Of a stretch of 64,000 bases of DNA, positions 34,820 to 48,030 are shown one piece after another (position 1 is the first letter of the stretch; the number at the start of each line of letters is the position of its first letter). The notes beneath the pieces are model-generated. The model did not search any database and was not told where the DNA came from. It saw only the letters and a list, made by a program, of their open reading frames with translations. This DNA comes from Gibbula magus (lineage: Eukaryota; Mollusca; Gastropoda; Trochida; Trochidae), in the NCBI GenBank assembly GCA_936450465.1, contig OW388293.1, positions 29,951,860-30,015,859 on the forward strand, written 5' to 3'. The position numbers and the translations under genes are program-made.

Positions 34820-35300
34820 CTGGTCGCAGACATGATTGGTACATACGGTTGATACAACAACAGGACGTCGGAAAGCGGATTCTACAGTTGCTTCATTTGT
34901 TCTTCAACAAGCTGTTAGTTTTACGTTTTCATCAACGTCAGAGTGACATGTTGTATTTTTCAGCTAATTGTTTGAACGATGGATGTTATGTAGTTTATAC
35001 TATTTCATTTATCGTTGTTTGAACCAAATCATGTCTCTGTTTGATAACCCCTTCAGCATTGCCTAATTGTTAAATGAAGGATGAAATGCAAAAATCTGTT
35101 TCAACGTATGTCAGCTTTTTAATCATAATACCATTCAATTGAAGATGTAAATGAAGGATATTGATTAGTTATATAATGTTTTTAATGTTGCAATCAAGTT
35201 TTTACTCAGACTGAAATCGATTACGATTTCGTTGGATCCTATCGACAGCTGAACATTTGACTAAACACGAAAATGACATTTAAATTAAAAACACGTCTCC
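34820..35300 (+). repeat. Right part of the block also found at 61262-61680
   Basis: Aligned words include attggta-atacggttgata, gcattgccta, tgttaaatgaa-gatgaaa, caagtttttac, agactgaaatcgat and the exact agctgaacatttgacta, then cacgaaaatgacatt. Order and spacing match the 61.3-61.7 kb copy. Confidence 0.75.
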
Positions 35301-35990
35301 ATGTCCTGAATGATAGAACAAGAGTTAAAAGTTTGAACGTTCCAAATCAACACAGGTTTAAAGGCGTTTAGTTGATTAGTTTCACCGAGTTTCATACAGC
35401 GGTAAAAGGGACCATTTGGATTGAAACTGGTCAAGTGGACACCATTTAGATGCGCTTCTACGACGATTGACAGTATGAATTCATATCATCTCTTCCTCTA
35501 CTCGGTGTGAGTTATAGAACCAACTTTCAATTATTGGAGGTGCGATTTGTAAGACATGAACGCGGCCTGTACAGTGGATCACTTTCAACTCGTTATTTCA
35601 ATATTATTCTCCTAACCAACCGTTACACAACATCACAACACAACACAGTTTACTGGAATACGCTTGTGGCTGGTGCGACCGTTTTATTCACACAAAAATC
35701 CAACACACAATTCAGGAGCATACAAAACTCCTCTCGTTCACACATGCTATTATATATATATATATGCATATCAGCAAACTGGCAATATAATGTACATGCT
35801 GAAACCCGACACGTAAACCAGAGATAGAAAAAAACTATTAAAGAAAACACTCTGGAACCGTGTTCCCTCAACGAATGTAACGGCATCATACTGGAGGGTT
35901 TACAGTACACACGACCATGTATATATACGATATATACAGAATATATACATGATTCATCAGTGGAATATCCAAAACAGTAATGAAAAGCGT
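35301..35990. other. Noncoding stretch
   Basis: No recognised gene. A short TA run lies at 35752-35765. Confidence 0.35.
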
Positions 35991-35992
35991 GC

Positions 35993-36260
35993 AGATTATA
36001 AAGGCTTGCCAGCCAAACAACCGTACAATAGAAACATACAAAAGAATAATCCATATACATGTAGAAAAATGCCATATTATAAAGGCTTGCCAGCCCAACT
36101 GCAATCATTAGCTTTCAACATGTGAAATCATGCAATATTCTAGTGGCTTGTCAGCCAAATGACATACATCATATAAGAATATACGCAGTATTATAATGGC
36201 TTGCCAGCCTAAATATGTACAGCTCCTGCAGAACTATCATAGCCTGCCAGTCAAAAATAA
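35993..36260. repeat. Five spaced copies of GGCTTGCCAGCC
   Basis: The 12-bp core, usually preceded by ttataa(a/t), recurs near 36003, 36083, 36145 (one change), 36200 and 36239 (degenerate). Spacing falls from about 80 to 40 bp. It is a decayed minisatellite or a cluster of binding sites. Confidence 0.55.
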
Positions 36261-38703
36261 CCAAACATGGCAACAGCCCTTGTTGCGTCACAATCCTTCA
36301 TTGTTTATCTGAAACAAGAAAATATTGTTAATCACGCATGACTATACTGAAGCAAATATACATAAACATATAAATTAAAAGATACACGGTCTTGGTTGCA
36401 CAAGCGAGAGAATGAATTTCAAATTCAACCACCCTTATATACTCTTAATCAACGCCACCTGGCGACGTGACCAATCACGTGACTGTAGTTACACACCGCT
36501 AGGAGAAAGCAATTTCCCACTAATTCATACTTCAAACGTTGGAAATTTCATTTATTATATATTAATACATTATCTAATTTTATGAATTGAAAGTATCCTC
36601 CAATCCAAACTTTAAACACAATTATGACAACATTATTTTAGATATATGTTTGCAAGGGAAACATTTCTGCTCAGAGTATGTGTTTAGATTAATAATATTG
36701 TTATAGTTAATCATTTGCGCCACTTCCAAATTGAATCTTTAATACTTTCAAAGATTCGCAGCTGATATGTGCTTTCATTGCACTTTAATATTTTCACACT
36801 GTAAGTAACGAGTCCACGCCAAACACTTGTTTTGTTAAGTAGTCTAAATAACATATTCAAGAAGGTTCGGGTACAATTTGTATTGACAATTAGACAATAT
36901 AAGTCTCCTGAAACACAGAAATATTTAACATTGTAAACTTATACAAAACGTACAGATAATCTACTAAGGCTGAAGAAGACTTTACAAATTAACGGTTTAA
37001 GATAGAAAAGGATTGAAATTATAATGTTAAGGAAGTTGTGTGGTATGAACCTTTCTACACTACATAATCTTTAGCCATGCTACATTGTATGTTAATACAC
37101 ACTATGTATTGTTCCGACCCTGAATACATTTCGGTTCCGAGACACAAAAATGCTTACTCAGAGGAGTGACAACATTGCAAGATTCACTCAGTCGGCTGTT
37201 ACAGGTATATATTCAGGACGAAATTACAAGAATATCTCCGATATAAAAGTTTATTGTGATGTCATATCGTAAAGAGTTTGAAATCATGTATTCATACATA
37301 ATATGTAATAACATCTATAAAATATAGTAATATATTCATTAAACTTATTACCGATTATAACGATTTTGTTGGAATGTTCTCCTTACCATGCCGACAAATC
37401 AGGAGTAATAATATTTGTAGGTTATTTAGTGCTTGTAATTTCTTGTAATTACTTTTACTGTGAATATGATTAAAATATCCAGGAAAAGCTGACATAAAGC
37501 AAGTAAACTTACGGTAGGTAAGACATTCAATACATTTTGTTTCATATGGTGTTTGCTTTCTTTCCATGTTAGTGGTACATGTTAAAAACACCAAGAATCA
37601 AGCTTTTAATTTCTACCAGCCTGAGTGCTCAGAAGCAAGAGGAATGTTCTATTTCATTTCTACACTTGATTAATCTGTACATGCATATTGATATATTTCG
37701 TGCTTGCGAGACATTCATAATGAAAGTATTTGGAACATTTCGAAGGTTTGATGGTTTCGAATGAACAATGAACTATTGCATTATTTGCCATATACCTCAT
37801 TTCGATGTTATGTGTAACTTTAATGCTTGGAAATTGTAATTGCATCGGTGTCTACTTGATAATGGAAAATATTACTATTTAATGTAATTGTATATATGAT
37901 ATTGTATATATGACAAAACTGCCTCAAAACTATCTGGTAGTGTTCCCGTGATTAGATGTTGATGTTGACAAGGGCACATGAGAACAATGACTACATGGGA
38001 AGTCTTACTATGAGTCAGTTTGGAGTGAGGTGGAGACATCTGCTTATCATAAACATCCTGTAATTCTCATGTTGCAATCTTATATGGATGTCCTAGACAT
38101 TTCCGTGTGTAATGTGGCTTCTGTTAATGCTTTATATGCTGTCTGTCTTTGAAATATATATAGTTGACAGAAATGAGAGCAATTCATCAAATACTATGAC
38201 GGGCAAAGGAAACGGCACTACCATATAAATATATGTAAATCCACAAGTGAGAAATACGTCTGAAAAATGTGTCTTATCTTTCTGAAAAATAACGGTTTGG
38301 AATTTCCTAAACGAGAAAGGAAAATGAAGTTCTTGGCTTGCAATATGTAGTCCCACAATATTAACATGTAGGTCGAAAAAGGGAGACTACGCCAATATTA
38401 CTTACTTACTTATTTACCATTGAACTATCCGTTTGTTAGTTGCATGCCAAACATTCTGCCAACAACCAATATTGAAATAACAATTTCAGGACATCATTTG
38501 TGTTTGAACAGATAGAAATAAAAACAAGTACTATAGTTTGCTTAATGAAATTGTATATAAGCTTTCTTACAAATCATATGCATATCAAACACATTTCTTT
38601 GTTGTACTATTGAAGATTATGTAACGTTTCTTATATCCGGCAGTATATATTACGACCATCTGCATTAAAAACGTGTGAACAAAAGCATTTTAAGAACATA
38701 TTT
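36261..38703. other. Noncoding AT-rich stretch
   Basis: No recognised gene or repeat in about 2.4 kb. Confidence 0.35.
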
Positions 38704-38843
38704 TGTGGATAACAACTTCTTTAATGTGAAAGTACACGACGTTTCGGAGTACACACTCACTCCATCACATTCCACCTGATTAAGGAGTGAGTATGTACTC
38801 CGAAACGTCGTGTATTTTCACATTAAAGAATTTGTTATCCACA
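38704..38843. repeat. Foldback element with 60-bp arms
   Basis: Arms 38704-38763 and 38784-38843 are reverse complements with only a few mismatches, separated by 20 bp. The inner arm contains ggagt...actccgaaacgtcgtgt. With the preceding cctgattaa it superficially resembles a hammerhead core, but the essential core G8 is a T. Confidence 0.85.
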
Positions 38844-40370
38844 CAATCTTCCTGTTCTTAAATATACCACTTCTAAATGCCCTTCAAAGACCAGAAAAGC
38901 ATTTTATTAAATATATCAGAGTGTATTACATTAATGTAAATGCATTTACATTTATATATCAATCATACATTTCACCCAGATATGCATGACTGCTTAACAC
39001 AATTTACCATTCACGATTTATATATATATGTGATTAACTTTCCTTTGTAATAAAATGATAAGATGCCATTTTGTGTATCAACCTTCGTAGATCTTGGTGG
39101 AACTAGCGGGCTGACAATTTACCCCATAAGCTATATACAACCTATTTAGAGCCATAAAGCCTTAATCGAAGTTAACTTGTAAAATCCTTCTTAATTACCA
39201 TTTGCTTAATCTGACACTACAAACATACTAGCATCAGTTTGTGATTTATGTCTTGACTTTGATGTAAATACAGTTTGTATGTAATGAGACTTGTTCATTT
39301 CTAAACGATTTCAAGCATAACAAACACTCTCCTGTATCATATAACACATCATATCACTAGGATGTCGGGAAAATCCTCAATCATAGTTAGTCGTGATATA
39401 TTTAACATTAACAAGAAGTAATCAGTAAGCTGTCAGCAACTGATATTTAAAGGCAAAGTGATATTTCCTGACATGCATATTCAATTATATGAATGCAAGA
39501 AATGTGATGAAATCCTGAGAGTATTTTCGCTTTTATGTTTATCCTTTTAGAAACGTGTTAACATACATGATTGGAACTGTGTAGATAAACAAACGCTATG
39601 TATTCAGTTAAATGTTGAAATTAGAACCAGGTGAGAAATTCTGATAATGATTTTTATGTCTGAGTATGATGTTTCCCTCGTGAATAATCACAGCGATGAA
39701 ATGAACAAGAAATGCTGCATAAAGCATAGGTTACATATGGTTAAATGTAGTCGAGGAACCAATTTAGTGTCTATTAAAATAACAAATTGCCATAAACTGC
39801 AACAAATTGAAGGCGGGAGTCACGACCGATTGTATTAAAGTATAAGATGAAAAGCTCAGGAGTGGCGGACTCGCTTTTGTATTCTTTGTCACAATCACTC
39901 AATGTGGAAACATTTATTTATTGGCATACATTTTTTATCGATATTCTGAGATTTTGATGGTGTCTCAAAATTGCATGCAATTATTTTTTTAAAATATAAT
40001 AACTTACATGCTTAAATTATTTTACATGTCTATATATTTGCTTTTGGTAATTACCTGTGAAACAAGAAGCATGTTTTATTTTGAACCACACTACCTGCAA
40101 TAGTACCAGTTATTGTACTTTGTTCGGTTCAACTTCCTCAGACACCAATCGCAAGCACCATCAGTTAATCCATTCTTCCTACTCGACCTTGACCTTCTAG
40201 TCGAATTACATTACGTGACGGATATACATACACAGCATGTATATATTACACACTAACACTACATATCCTAACTATACATCACACAATGAGAAAAGGCACT
40301 TTGTTAGACTGCAGACAGAACATTTTATTTCTCAACCAACCAACGGTAGTACATGAGAATATGAAATATA
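38844..40370. other. Noncoding AT-rich stretch
   Basis: No recognised gene. A fragment near 39713-39765 ('tgctgcataaagcatag ... tagtcgaggaa') resembles the repeats at 57719-57890. Confidence 0.35.
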
Positions 40371-40374
40371 TACA

Positions 40375-43300
40375 TAAGTAAACAAATACTTACAGGACAC
40401 TTCATTTGAGTTTTATTTAAACAATTTAAACAATTCATTCAGAAATAAGTTTTTTAAAATGCTTAGTACCTCTATTGAATAATAATCTCTTTATAATATA
40501 GGGTTTTTGGAGATCATATATTAGTTTCGGAATTTAAGTATCTCGCTGTATTAGGAGGGCATCACATTTAAAAAGATAATGAAACTCATCCCAAACATCA
40601 TTAGCATTATAGTTTACACAATCGTTCTTCTTTAGGGGTTGGATTCCATCCGACGGTTTTAATTGGTAAATTATTGTTACAAGTTCTGAGCTTAAATATT
40701 GGAAAATATATATCTTTTGTTAAGTATAAATAATTTTCAAAGCATAGATTATATTTGAATTTTTATAATATTGACATTTATAACTTTTGTCTATAGAGCT
40801 ACGCCACTACTGTAAAAATTTATCTTTTGAGATAATTCTACCTTTGAAACCAGCCATGATGTGGGGAAATTGTGAGGGTTTGTAAAAACTTCTGATAGGC
40901 CATACTTTTAGTTATTTATAAATTTTGTAACGAAATTCATCCGTCGAGCAGAAATAAATGTATACATCAGTGAAGAGAATTTACAGTGCCGTTTATGTGT
41001 TGCTGCTTTATGCCAGAAAGAGATAATTCGTTTGCATACTTTAATGTACAATGGCTCTTGACCAAAGTCGCCATACATCATACAGTTTGGAGTAGAACTT
41101 CGAAGGGCAACAGCAAGTTTGATAAATCAGAGATTTACTTTTTCAATAAGATTCAGGTTTTCAAATCCCCATAATTCACAACCATGGAGGAGTATTGGAC
41201 ATGTCATAGTATCAAATGCTTTGAGGGTACAATCGATTTGTAGTTTTAAATTTTTGGCTTTTTTCAAAAGTGCAAACATAGCTTTAGTTGCATTTTCTAC
41301 TAAAACTTTAATACCTGTCAGGAACCTACCATTTCTATGGAACCGTAGTCCCAAAATATGTATTTGTATCAACTATTTCAATTTTACAACCCGCCAAAGA
41401 AAAAGAGTATTTTGAGGAGGCCCCCCTCCAAAATGATTATCTTAGTTTTAGAGAGATTAACATTTTCCAGTTTCCACTTTGAGCAATATTCATTAAAAAT
41501 ATTTAATGAATTCTGTAGTTCTTTTGGCGATTCACTGAAGATTATTAGCGTCATCGGCATATAACAAAATGACCAGATGTAACCTGAGGTACATGTCATT
41601 ATCATTTGCATTTTCGAAAGTCACCACTGTGCATCTATTCTATAGGAAAGATTCAAGGTCGTTAATGAAAATGGAAAATAATTGGGGTGAGAAGTTTTCA
41701 CCTTGTTTGACACCTTTATTACATTGGAAGAAAGGTGACATTTCATTTCTAGCAATAACATGTTTTAACAAAGTTAAGAATTTGCCTTTACTACCATATC
41801 ATACAGTATCAAAGGCTTTAGTAAAATCAACGAACACACAATGGAGTTTACGCAGAGATAATTTTAGTAATTCTAAAACTATATTCGAAATGAACATATT
41901 TTTCGACACTGTCGGCCAAGGAAACGCCTACCAGATATTTTATCAGATATCGAAAATAAAATAATGAACAGTTTAGCAATATTATAGCATTATGAAGTTG
42001 CACCATTTCTGTATAATACATTTAAGTTTTAGAAGTTCATGTCACAAAAGAATGGCGATGTTCGAAATGAAAAAACTTAAATTGTTCAGTTTTCGATCAG
42101 TGCTTGATCAGAAAAAACATTTGAAACAGATTTTCATACAACCACGAGCAACAATACAGGCACGCATTTGCATTAAAGTGGTGGTGACGCTACAGATGTA
42201 CGTGGTTACAGTGCGCAAGTGAATCAACCTAAAATAGCAGTCGTCATTGGGGGTGGTTTTCATGAGTGTTATTGACTCGAATCACATTTTCCCATGATTT
42301 CAATGGACTTTCATATCAATTATTGTTTCAGAATAACTTGGAGACCACCATTGATTATATTTCAGAAATTATTTCATCTTTTATTTTAAGTAATATAAAG
42401 TAGGCGTTTCTTTTGGCACACAGTGTAAACCCTGCTTGTGCACTATGAATAGTGATAGTCTTTCATTCAGAATGCTTGTAAATAGTTTTCCAAAGCAGCT
42501 CAAGATCAGCAGAGGTGTGTACGAATTCGGATACCACAGAGCCAGGATCCTGGAATGCGTCCCGTCGTCAGGACCAGGTTAAAAAGGAGTGTTAGAATAA
42601 TGGTCAGAATATATGTCGTATCTTTAAAAAAAACTCATGTTCAATCAGATCTACACCCGGGGCTTTATTTCTTTTCAGGTGTTTAATGGCAAACTAGTTC
42701 ATCCTCAGTTATATCTTTATTCAGAACTTCATTATCGTATACATTTTTAAATGCATAATCCATAGGGGTATCATTATAGTCTTCAAAATTATCATTGTCA
42801 GTGTCATTAAGTTTTGTGAAGAAGTCGAAGAAGGATTCAATATTAGGAATAGACTCTTCTTTATCATATGTTCTATCATTTAGTAGCTTCCAATATTATT
42901 TTGGGGAGTATTGTCTATCATACCTTAATTTATTTAGGTAGTAATCTTCTGATGTTGTTTAATTTGTCTATCAATACATGTGTGTATGCTTTCGACATCT
43001 GGCGATACAGCGATTTATTTATAGGGTTTGATGCTTTAGTAAATTTAATTTTGGCTTTATTGAACTTTCCCCCATAGTTCTACATTCTCTATTGAACCAG
43101 AGTTTATCTTTCCTTTTTAAAATTTTTAAAACATTCGAGCGAACACACCTTACACCAAACGTATTTCGTGCAGCATTCACGAGCACGTTCGATATGCCGC
43201 TTGCGATATGATCGACTGCTCATGGGTCATCCTTACTGACAGTGCGAGTTCAAGTAGTAATGCAATTACATCTTTATTTATATTGTTACGGAATACTTCG

Positions 43301-43610
43301 AGGGATCATACCTTTTTGGTTTGCTTTGACTATTTCCGCTGTGGGATGGATTTACCGTGTGGCTTTCGTTTTTTTGAGGACGCATAGGGGAACTAAGTGA
43401 AAAGTGAAGAGGGCAATGGACATCTGAATAAAAAGATGAGAAACTGATAACATCAAATTCGCAAAATAATGGTAGACACAAAGGTGAGGATATAACATAA
43501 TCAATCAAAGACTTTTGATTATAGGTAACTTCGCCAACACACTTATCATTTCCAAATCGTCCATTACACACAAACATTAAGAGGTTCAGATGGTGAAATA
43601 ACAATTATTG
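40375..43610 (-). mobile_element. Decayed APE-type LINE (full domain order, dead)
   Basis: In minus-strand order there is an endonuclease C-terminal part, a linker, RT palm motifs, a thumb region and a C-terminal Cys-rich end. This is the layout of a one-nuclease APE LINE. Frame breaks and stops are spread along all 3.2 kb, so it is old. I cannot fix its clade, and its ends, tail and target duplication are not visible. Confidence 0.8.
40600..43604 (-). pseudogene. APE endonuclease-RT polyprotein relic
   Basis: About 43604-43280 encodes the nuclease end, NGRFGNDK...VGEVTYNQKS-LIDYVISS...SDVHCPLHF, with the conserved SDH-type catalytic pair (here SDVH). Around 42890-42700 the linker reads NIESFFDFFTKLNDT. 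RT block A, CVFVDFTKAFDTV, lies at about 41815-41850 and block B, GVKQGENFSPQLFSIFINDL, at about 41665-41725. Block C, LLYADD, is near 41545-41565, where the frame shifts and continues IIFSESPKELQNSLNIF. The thumb, ATKAMFALLKKAKNLKL then MTCPILLHGCELWGFEN, lies at 41130-41310. The end part has FKLRTCNNNLPI and a degraded Cys cluster near 40620-40700. Both RT aspartates survive but the frame is broken many times. Confidence 0.82.
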
Positions 43611-43769
43611 TGAGTTGAAATGTCATGATCATGTGTTCCTGGTTCCTGTGTAAGGATTTCATGTTATGCAGCTTTTGGAGGTAGGAAACCTTTGTTTCAG
43701 CGCTTGTTCAGTTGTCAGTTTTTGATGTGTATATTCTTGTTCGTTTTTAGTCTATCAACAACAGTGTCC

Positions 43770-44690
43770 GTCAAACACATTAGACATGTAAATAGAAATA
43801 CGATAAATAAATAATTGCATTATATTTTTAAGAATTGTTCTTTGTTTTATGATTAACATATCCTATGACTCTTAAATCTCCCTAAAAAGAAAAAAAGGTC
43901 AAAAGAAATGAATCTGCCAATAAGGATTATCTCCCTTGTGTATGTAATTTATGCGTATGCTGTGTTTGATTAATGAGATATTGGCTTGTTTTTATTTCAT
44001 AAATTTGTATCTAGTGACAAATCATTTAAATATGTGTCATTTAAAAAAAGAAACATTGATTTTATCAATGCTCTTTATGATTGATGAAGCAATATTGGTT
44101 AATGAATTGCTGAAACTTAATTAATTTGTGAAATTCTACAAATAGCATTGTGAGCTTTTCTGTTTGATTTTATATCAATACTGAAATATCTTCATAAAAA
44201 ACACTCTCACTTGTTATAGTTAACATTTTACTTCAGAGAGAATGTTTCATTGACGAAATGTTTTCAACACCTTTTGCCATTAAGTGGTGCCAATTATTGA
44301 AAAATGCGCTGGAAACTTGTTGTTTTTATTATTTAAATAGGTACATACGATATACAATAAATAATACTAAAGTTAGCAATTTCTTGAAATACTGATATTT
44401 GCTTCCTACCTCTCTAAGCATAATCAAAACTTGGTTAGAACATAGATGGACACAGTGTATCATATGTATCACTGGCTACTGGAATTTACACTTTCAACTA
44501 TTCAAATAATCTTCTGAAAACAACAAAAAAAGTAGATAGATTCATGAAAACATATATTTGCAGAGCATTTGTGAACAGCCATAGACCATAAGCATAATAA
44601 TCAATCAGCATGTCACAAACCTGACACAAAATACAGGAACCGGAAGTGGACAGAATTAATCATAACCTAATAGCTTAAAACCTCACGGTT
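43770..44690 (+). repeat. Left arm of a large inverted repeat pair
   Basis: This copy matches the reverse complement of 47220-48030 through words such as aaatagaaatacgata, tgctgtgtttgattaatga, atatcaatactga, caatcagcatgtca and tacaggaaccggaag. It has a roughly 90-bp extra segment at about 43826-43915. The two copies are inverted around a 2.5-kb spacer and are imperfect (roughly three-quarters identical by eye). Confidence 0.75.
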
Positions 44691-45069
44691 ACGTCTATTA
44701 AATGAACAAACCCGACACTTTAAATGGAATTAATTTACCTTCAGCTGCAGATCGTTTTGCTAAGACTGAGGTTTTCCAAGGATAATTTAAATTGGACGTG
44801 TGAATTAAACTTATAATTTCCTGAGGATGTAATGTTTTATTTGGAATTTTTTATATTTTTCTTCAGATTTTTCTTGTTAAAATTGTTATTCGGTGGTCGG
44901 GGGCCTCCTTTACGAAATAAACTCTCTCTCACATTTGAGATATTTCTTTCAGAACAATGTCCGCGAGTTTGTAATAGAGATTTATTATGTGTCCAAGTGA
45001 AATGTGAAACGAGAACAACTTTAGGATATTTAACTCGGAAATATGATAAATCCCTACATCAAACTCGCT

Positions 45070-45091
45070 GATATATATATATATATATATA
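45070..45091. repeat. (AT)n microsatellite
   Basis: Pure AT dinucleotide run. Confidence 0.95.
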
Positions 45092-45143
45092 GCTGTAGTG
45101 ATACACAATGAATGTTTTTTGTAGATAACTGACTAAACTTTCT

Positions 45144-45199
<56 letters not shown>
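45144..45199. repeat. (CA)n(TA)n microsatellite
   Basis: A short CA run passes into about 24 TA dinucleotides. Confidence 0.95.
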
Positions 45200-45201
<2 letters not shown>

Positions 45202-45538
45202 TCACGTATACATTTCCACGAGCACCGTCATGATGCTTTAAATCTGATTTGAAAGTTACAGTTTGGAAAAAACAGCGACCATAGTGATCTTGACAGGAAT
45301 TCTAGATATAATCACATGTTTCAACAAATACATTTTGAGTTTTTTCATCGACAATGTGACAAAAGTATATTTGATATTCAAAATACGGGAGATAACTCCA
45401 TTTTCGGTATTGATGGTTTATTCGCAGAGCATTACAACGTGGAATGCTGATGTTTGATTTATTCCGGATTCCTCCAGATTCTTATAAATGTAACTGTCTA
45501 CGAGCATCCTGTGCCAGATGCCTCTCCTGATGTTGATA

Positions 45539-45566
45539 CCTCCTCCTACCTCCTACCTCCTACCTC
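45539..45566. repeat. CTCCTAC heptamer repeat
   Basis: Three to four tandem copies of ctcctac (cctcctacctcctacctc). Confidence 0.85.
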
Positions 45567-47219
45567 AATCACTCTAGCTCTAATATATTTGATTGATACC
45601 TCTAAGACAACTGATGGACCATCTTCTGTATCGGTATCTGGAGATCTGGTTACTGAATATTGCCAGGTACCAGACTGAAACTATTGGATCTGTATTAGTT
45701 TACTCAAACAGGTTATGTTTTCTTCAAGAATTGAACAGTATAAATAGGGTAAGTTTTTATGTTGCGGATTGATGAAATTAGTGGTACATTGATGATTGAA
45801 CCAGAGGCCGTATCCACAATTCGGGGTGCTGTAATAACGGTAAGGTAAGAATCCACAGGGATCTGGAAAGAATCAAAATCAGCAATCCACCTGGTTTTGC
45901 CCTGCGAATACCGAAATCTGACTTTTCCCCCATATTTTGAATATAAATGCTTTTGTCACATTGTCTTTTTAAGTCTTAAGAGTTTTCGTAAATTGGTTTC
46001 GATGTACATATTAAGAACTTTCTAAAGTTATAAAGCTATGGATGGGCTGAATATGTATGTATAAAACAGATGAGAACAATTAAAGAAAAAACATATTTTT
46101 CATGAAGTCCCGAAACATGTTTTACTAGTTTCAAATAGCTTAGTTTGTTAAATGATATCAACGTTCTTCATTAATAATAGACTGCCAGTGATGAAGAAAA
46201 ATATAGTAAAGTTTGAAACTTTATCCAATTGTTTCTTGTCAGAGCTGCCGTCAATCCATTTTGTGATGTCGTTTTCATATAAAATAATAGAACGTCTAAC
46301 CACAAATTGCGTTAAACGATGAACTGTAAAAGGTAACTTATTTAAGTTAATATTATCAAGGTAAATACAATGCCACAAAACATGTAACAACGAACACTGG
46401 TGTCCTGAAGTGTGATGATGTTAAAACAATACAACTTTGAAATTAGTTTATCCAAATGAATGACAGCTGTGTCCTGTTTGTTGACCTATCCTACCAAAGA
46501 GGAAGTAAATGAATATGCTGTCTATTGTCTCCAGGTGGTATTATGTTTTCTGGATAGTGCTGGACGCCTCAAGATACATATTCCTTATTTTATGTCAGTC
46601 TAAAACCCTTCTCATTAAGCATTAAAATCAATTCAATTCCTTTACACATTCTGTTTTTGTAGATGGACACATGAGTATGGCCATGTCATGTATTTGTTGA
46701 CAATTCAATGATGTAATGCTGGATAATGTACATCCTGCCCATTGAACAGACATGTACTGTCGCACTCGTTGTATCTGTATTGTAATTTGAAAATGGTAAG
46801 TGTCCTTCTGTATGTTTTATCTTGTAATTTGAACATTAGTAGTTTTGTTTTGTGTGTTCTATCCATCTTGACCTCTTTGATATTATTTTCTATGTGTATG
46901 TTCTTATTGTGCTTTTGTGGCATTTGTACATATAAACCTTTTCGCAAACCTCTTTTTGTTGTACATAATGAAACACATGTTAAGTGCAACATTTATATAT
47001 TTGTAATATGCTTATTAAGTGACAGGTCTCTTGCAAGATTCAAGTTTTAATTATCTGGGTGAGGCAACACTCATTCAGCCACAAAACATAGTCCAACACC
47101 TGGTTATAAAACTGTTATTTCAATCAATAGCTCTCTGGTAGATGTAAAGTGGTGAATGTATTGGAATTGCATGCGATTTAGATGGTAATAAACATAACAT
47201 TGTTATATATTATACAAGC

Positions 47220-48030
47220 TATTAGATTATGATAAATTCTTTCCCCTTCCGGTTCCTGTATCTTGTGTCAGTTGAGTGACATGCTGATTGGTTATTATGA
47301 TGACGGTTTGCGGCTGTAAGTTCACAAATTCTCTGCAATTATATGTTTTCATGAATCTATGTATGTGTTACCTTATTCAGAAGAGTATTGAATAGTTAAA
47401 ATATATGATTGACTGGTGTATTTGCATTTTTTACGCCTTCCATGACAAAGGATTATAAAAACACTGTTTGTTCCAAGAAAGTTTTGATCATTCTTAAAGA
47501 GATGTGATACAAATACTTATATTTCTAGAAAACATTTGAATTTGGTATCATTTTGAAGAAAAAATGTGTCGTGAATCTAATTGAATCATACAAAAAAACA
47601 AGTCACCAGCGCAGTTTTCAATAAGTGTTGAAATCATAACGCCAGTGAAAGTTAAATGTTTACTATATCAAGTCAGAATGTTATAGGTCAGTATTGATAT
47701 GAAATCAAACAGAAAAAGCTACTTACAATGCGATATGTAGTTATTCAGACATTAAATATCGTTCAGTAATCCATCAATTCATAGAGCAATATTCGTTCAT
47801 CAATCATGGAGAGCATTTATAAAATCAAGATGTTTTTTTTTTATAAATGACATCTCAAAACGAATTGTCACTAGATTAAAATTCAAAGATAAAAACACAA
47901 TCAATGTTATCAGACGATAGCCAATATTTCATTAATCAAACACAGCATACTCATTAAATTACGTACACAGGGGAGTATAATGCAATGATTAATTATCGTA
48001 TTTCTATTTGCATTTCTAACGTGCTTGTCA
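47220..48030 (-). repeat. Right arm of the large inverted repeat pair
   Basis: Reverse-complement copy of 43770-44690. Its outer edge (agcacgttagaaatgc on the minus strand) matches aacacattagacatgt near 43770, so both copies end at about the same point and represent one dispersed repeat of roughly 0.8-0.9 kb. Confidence 0.75.

Larger units (their letters stand above)
44691..47219. other. Spacer between the inverted copies, noncoding
   Basis: No recognised gene. It holds three simple repeats, listed separately. A frame at 45454-45678 ending 'SGDLVTEYCQVPD' is open but has no recognised motif. Confidence 0.4.

Noticed and set aside
35650..36108. 152-codon minus-strand ORF
   Set aside because: Aromatic- and Cys-rich sequence from a repetitive, AT-rich area covering the GGCTTGCCAGCC repeats. 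No motifs, no coding signal.
41569..41964. 131-codon plus-strand ORF
   Set aside because: It is the complement of the LINE reverse transcriptase on the minus strand, where FVDFTKAFD, GVKQGE and LLYADD are read.
45454..45678. Possible host exon (74 codons)
   Set aside because: It includes a CTCCTAC simple repeat and has no splice context or recognised motif.
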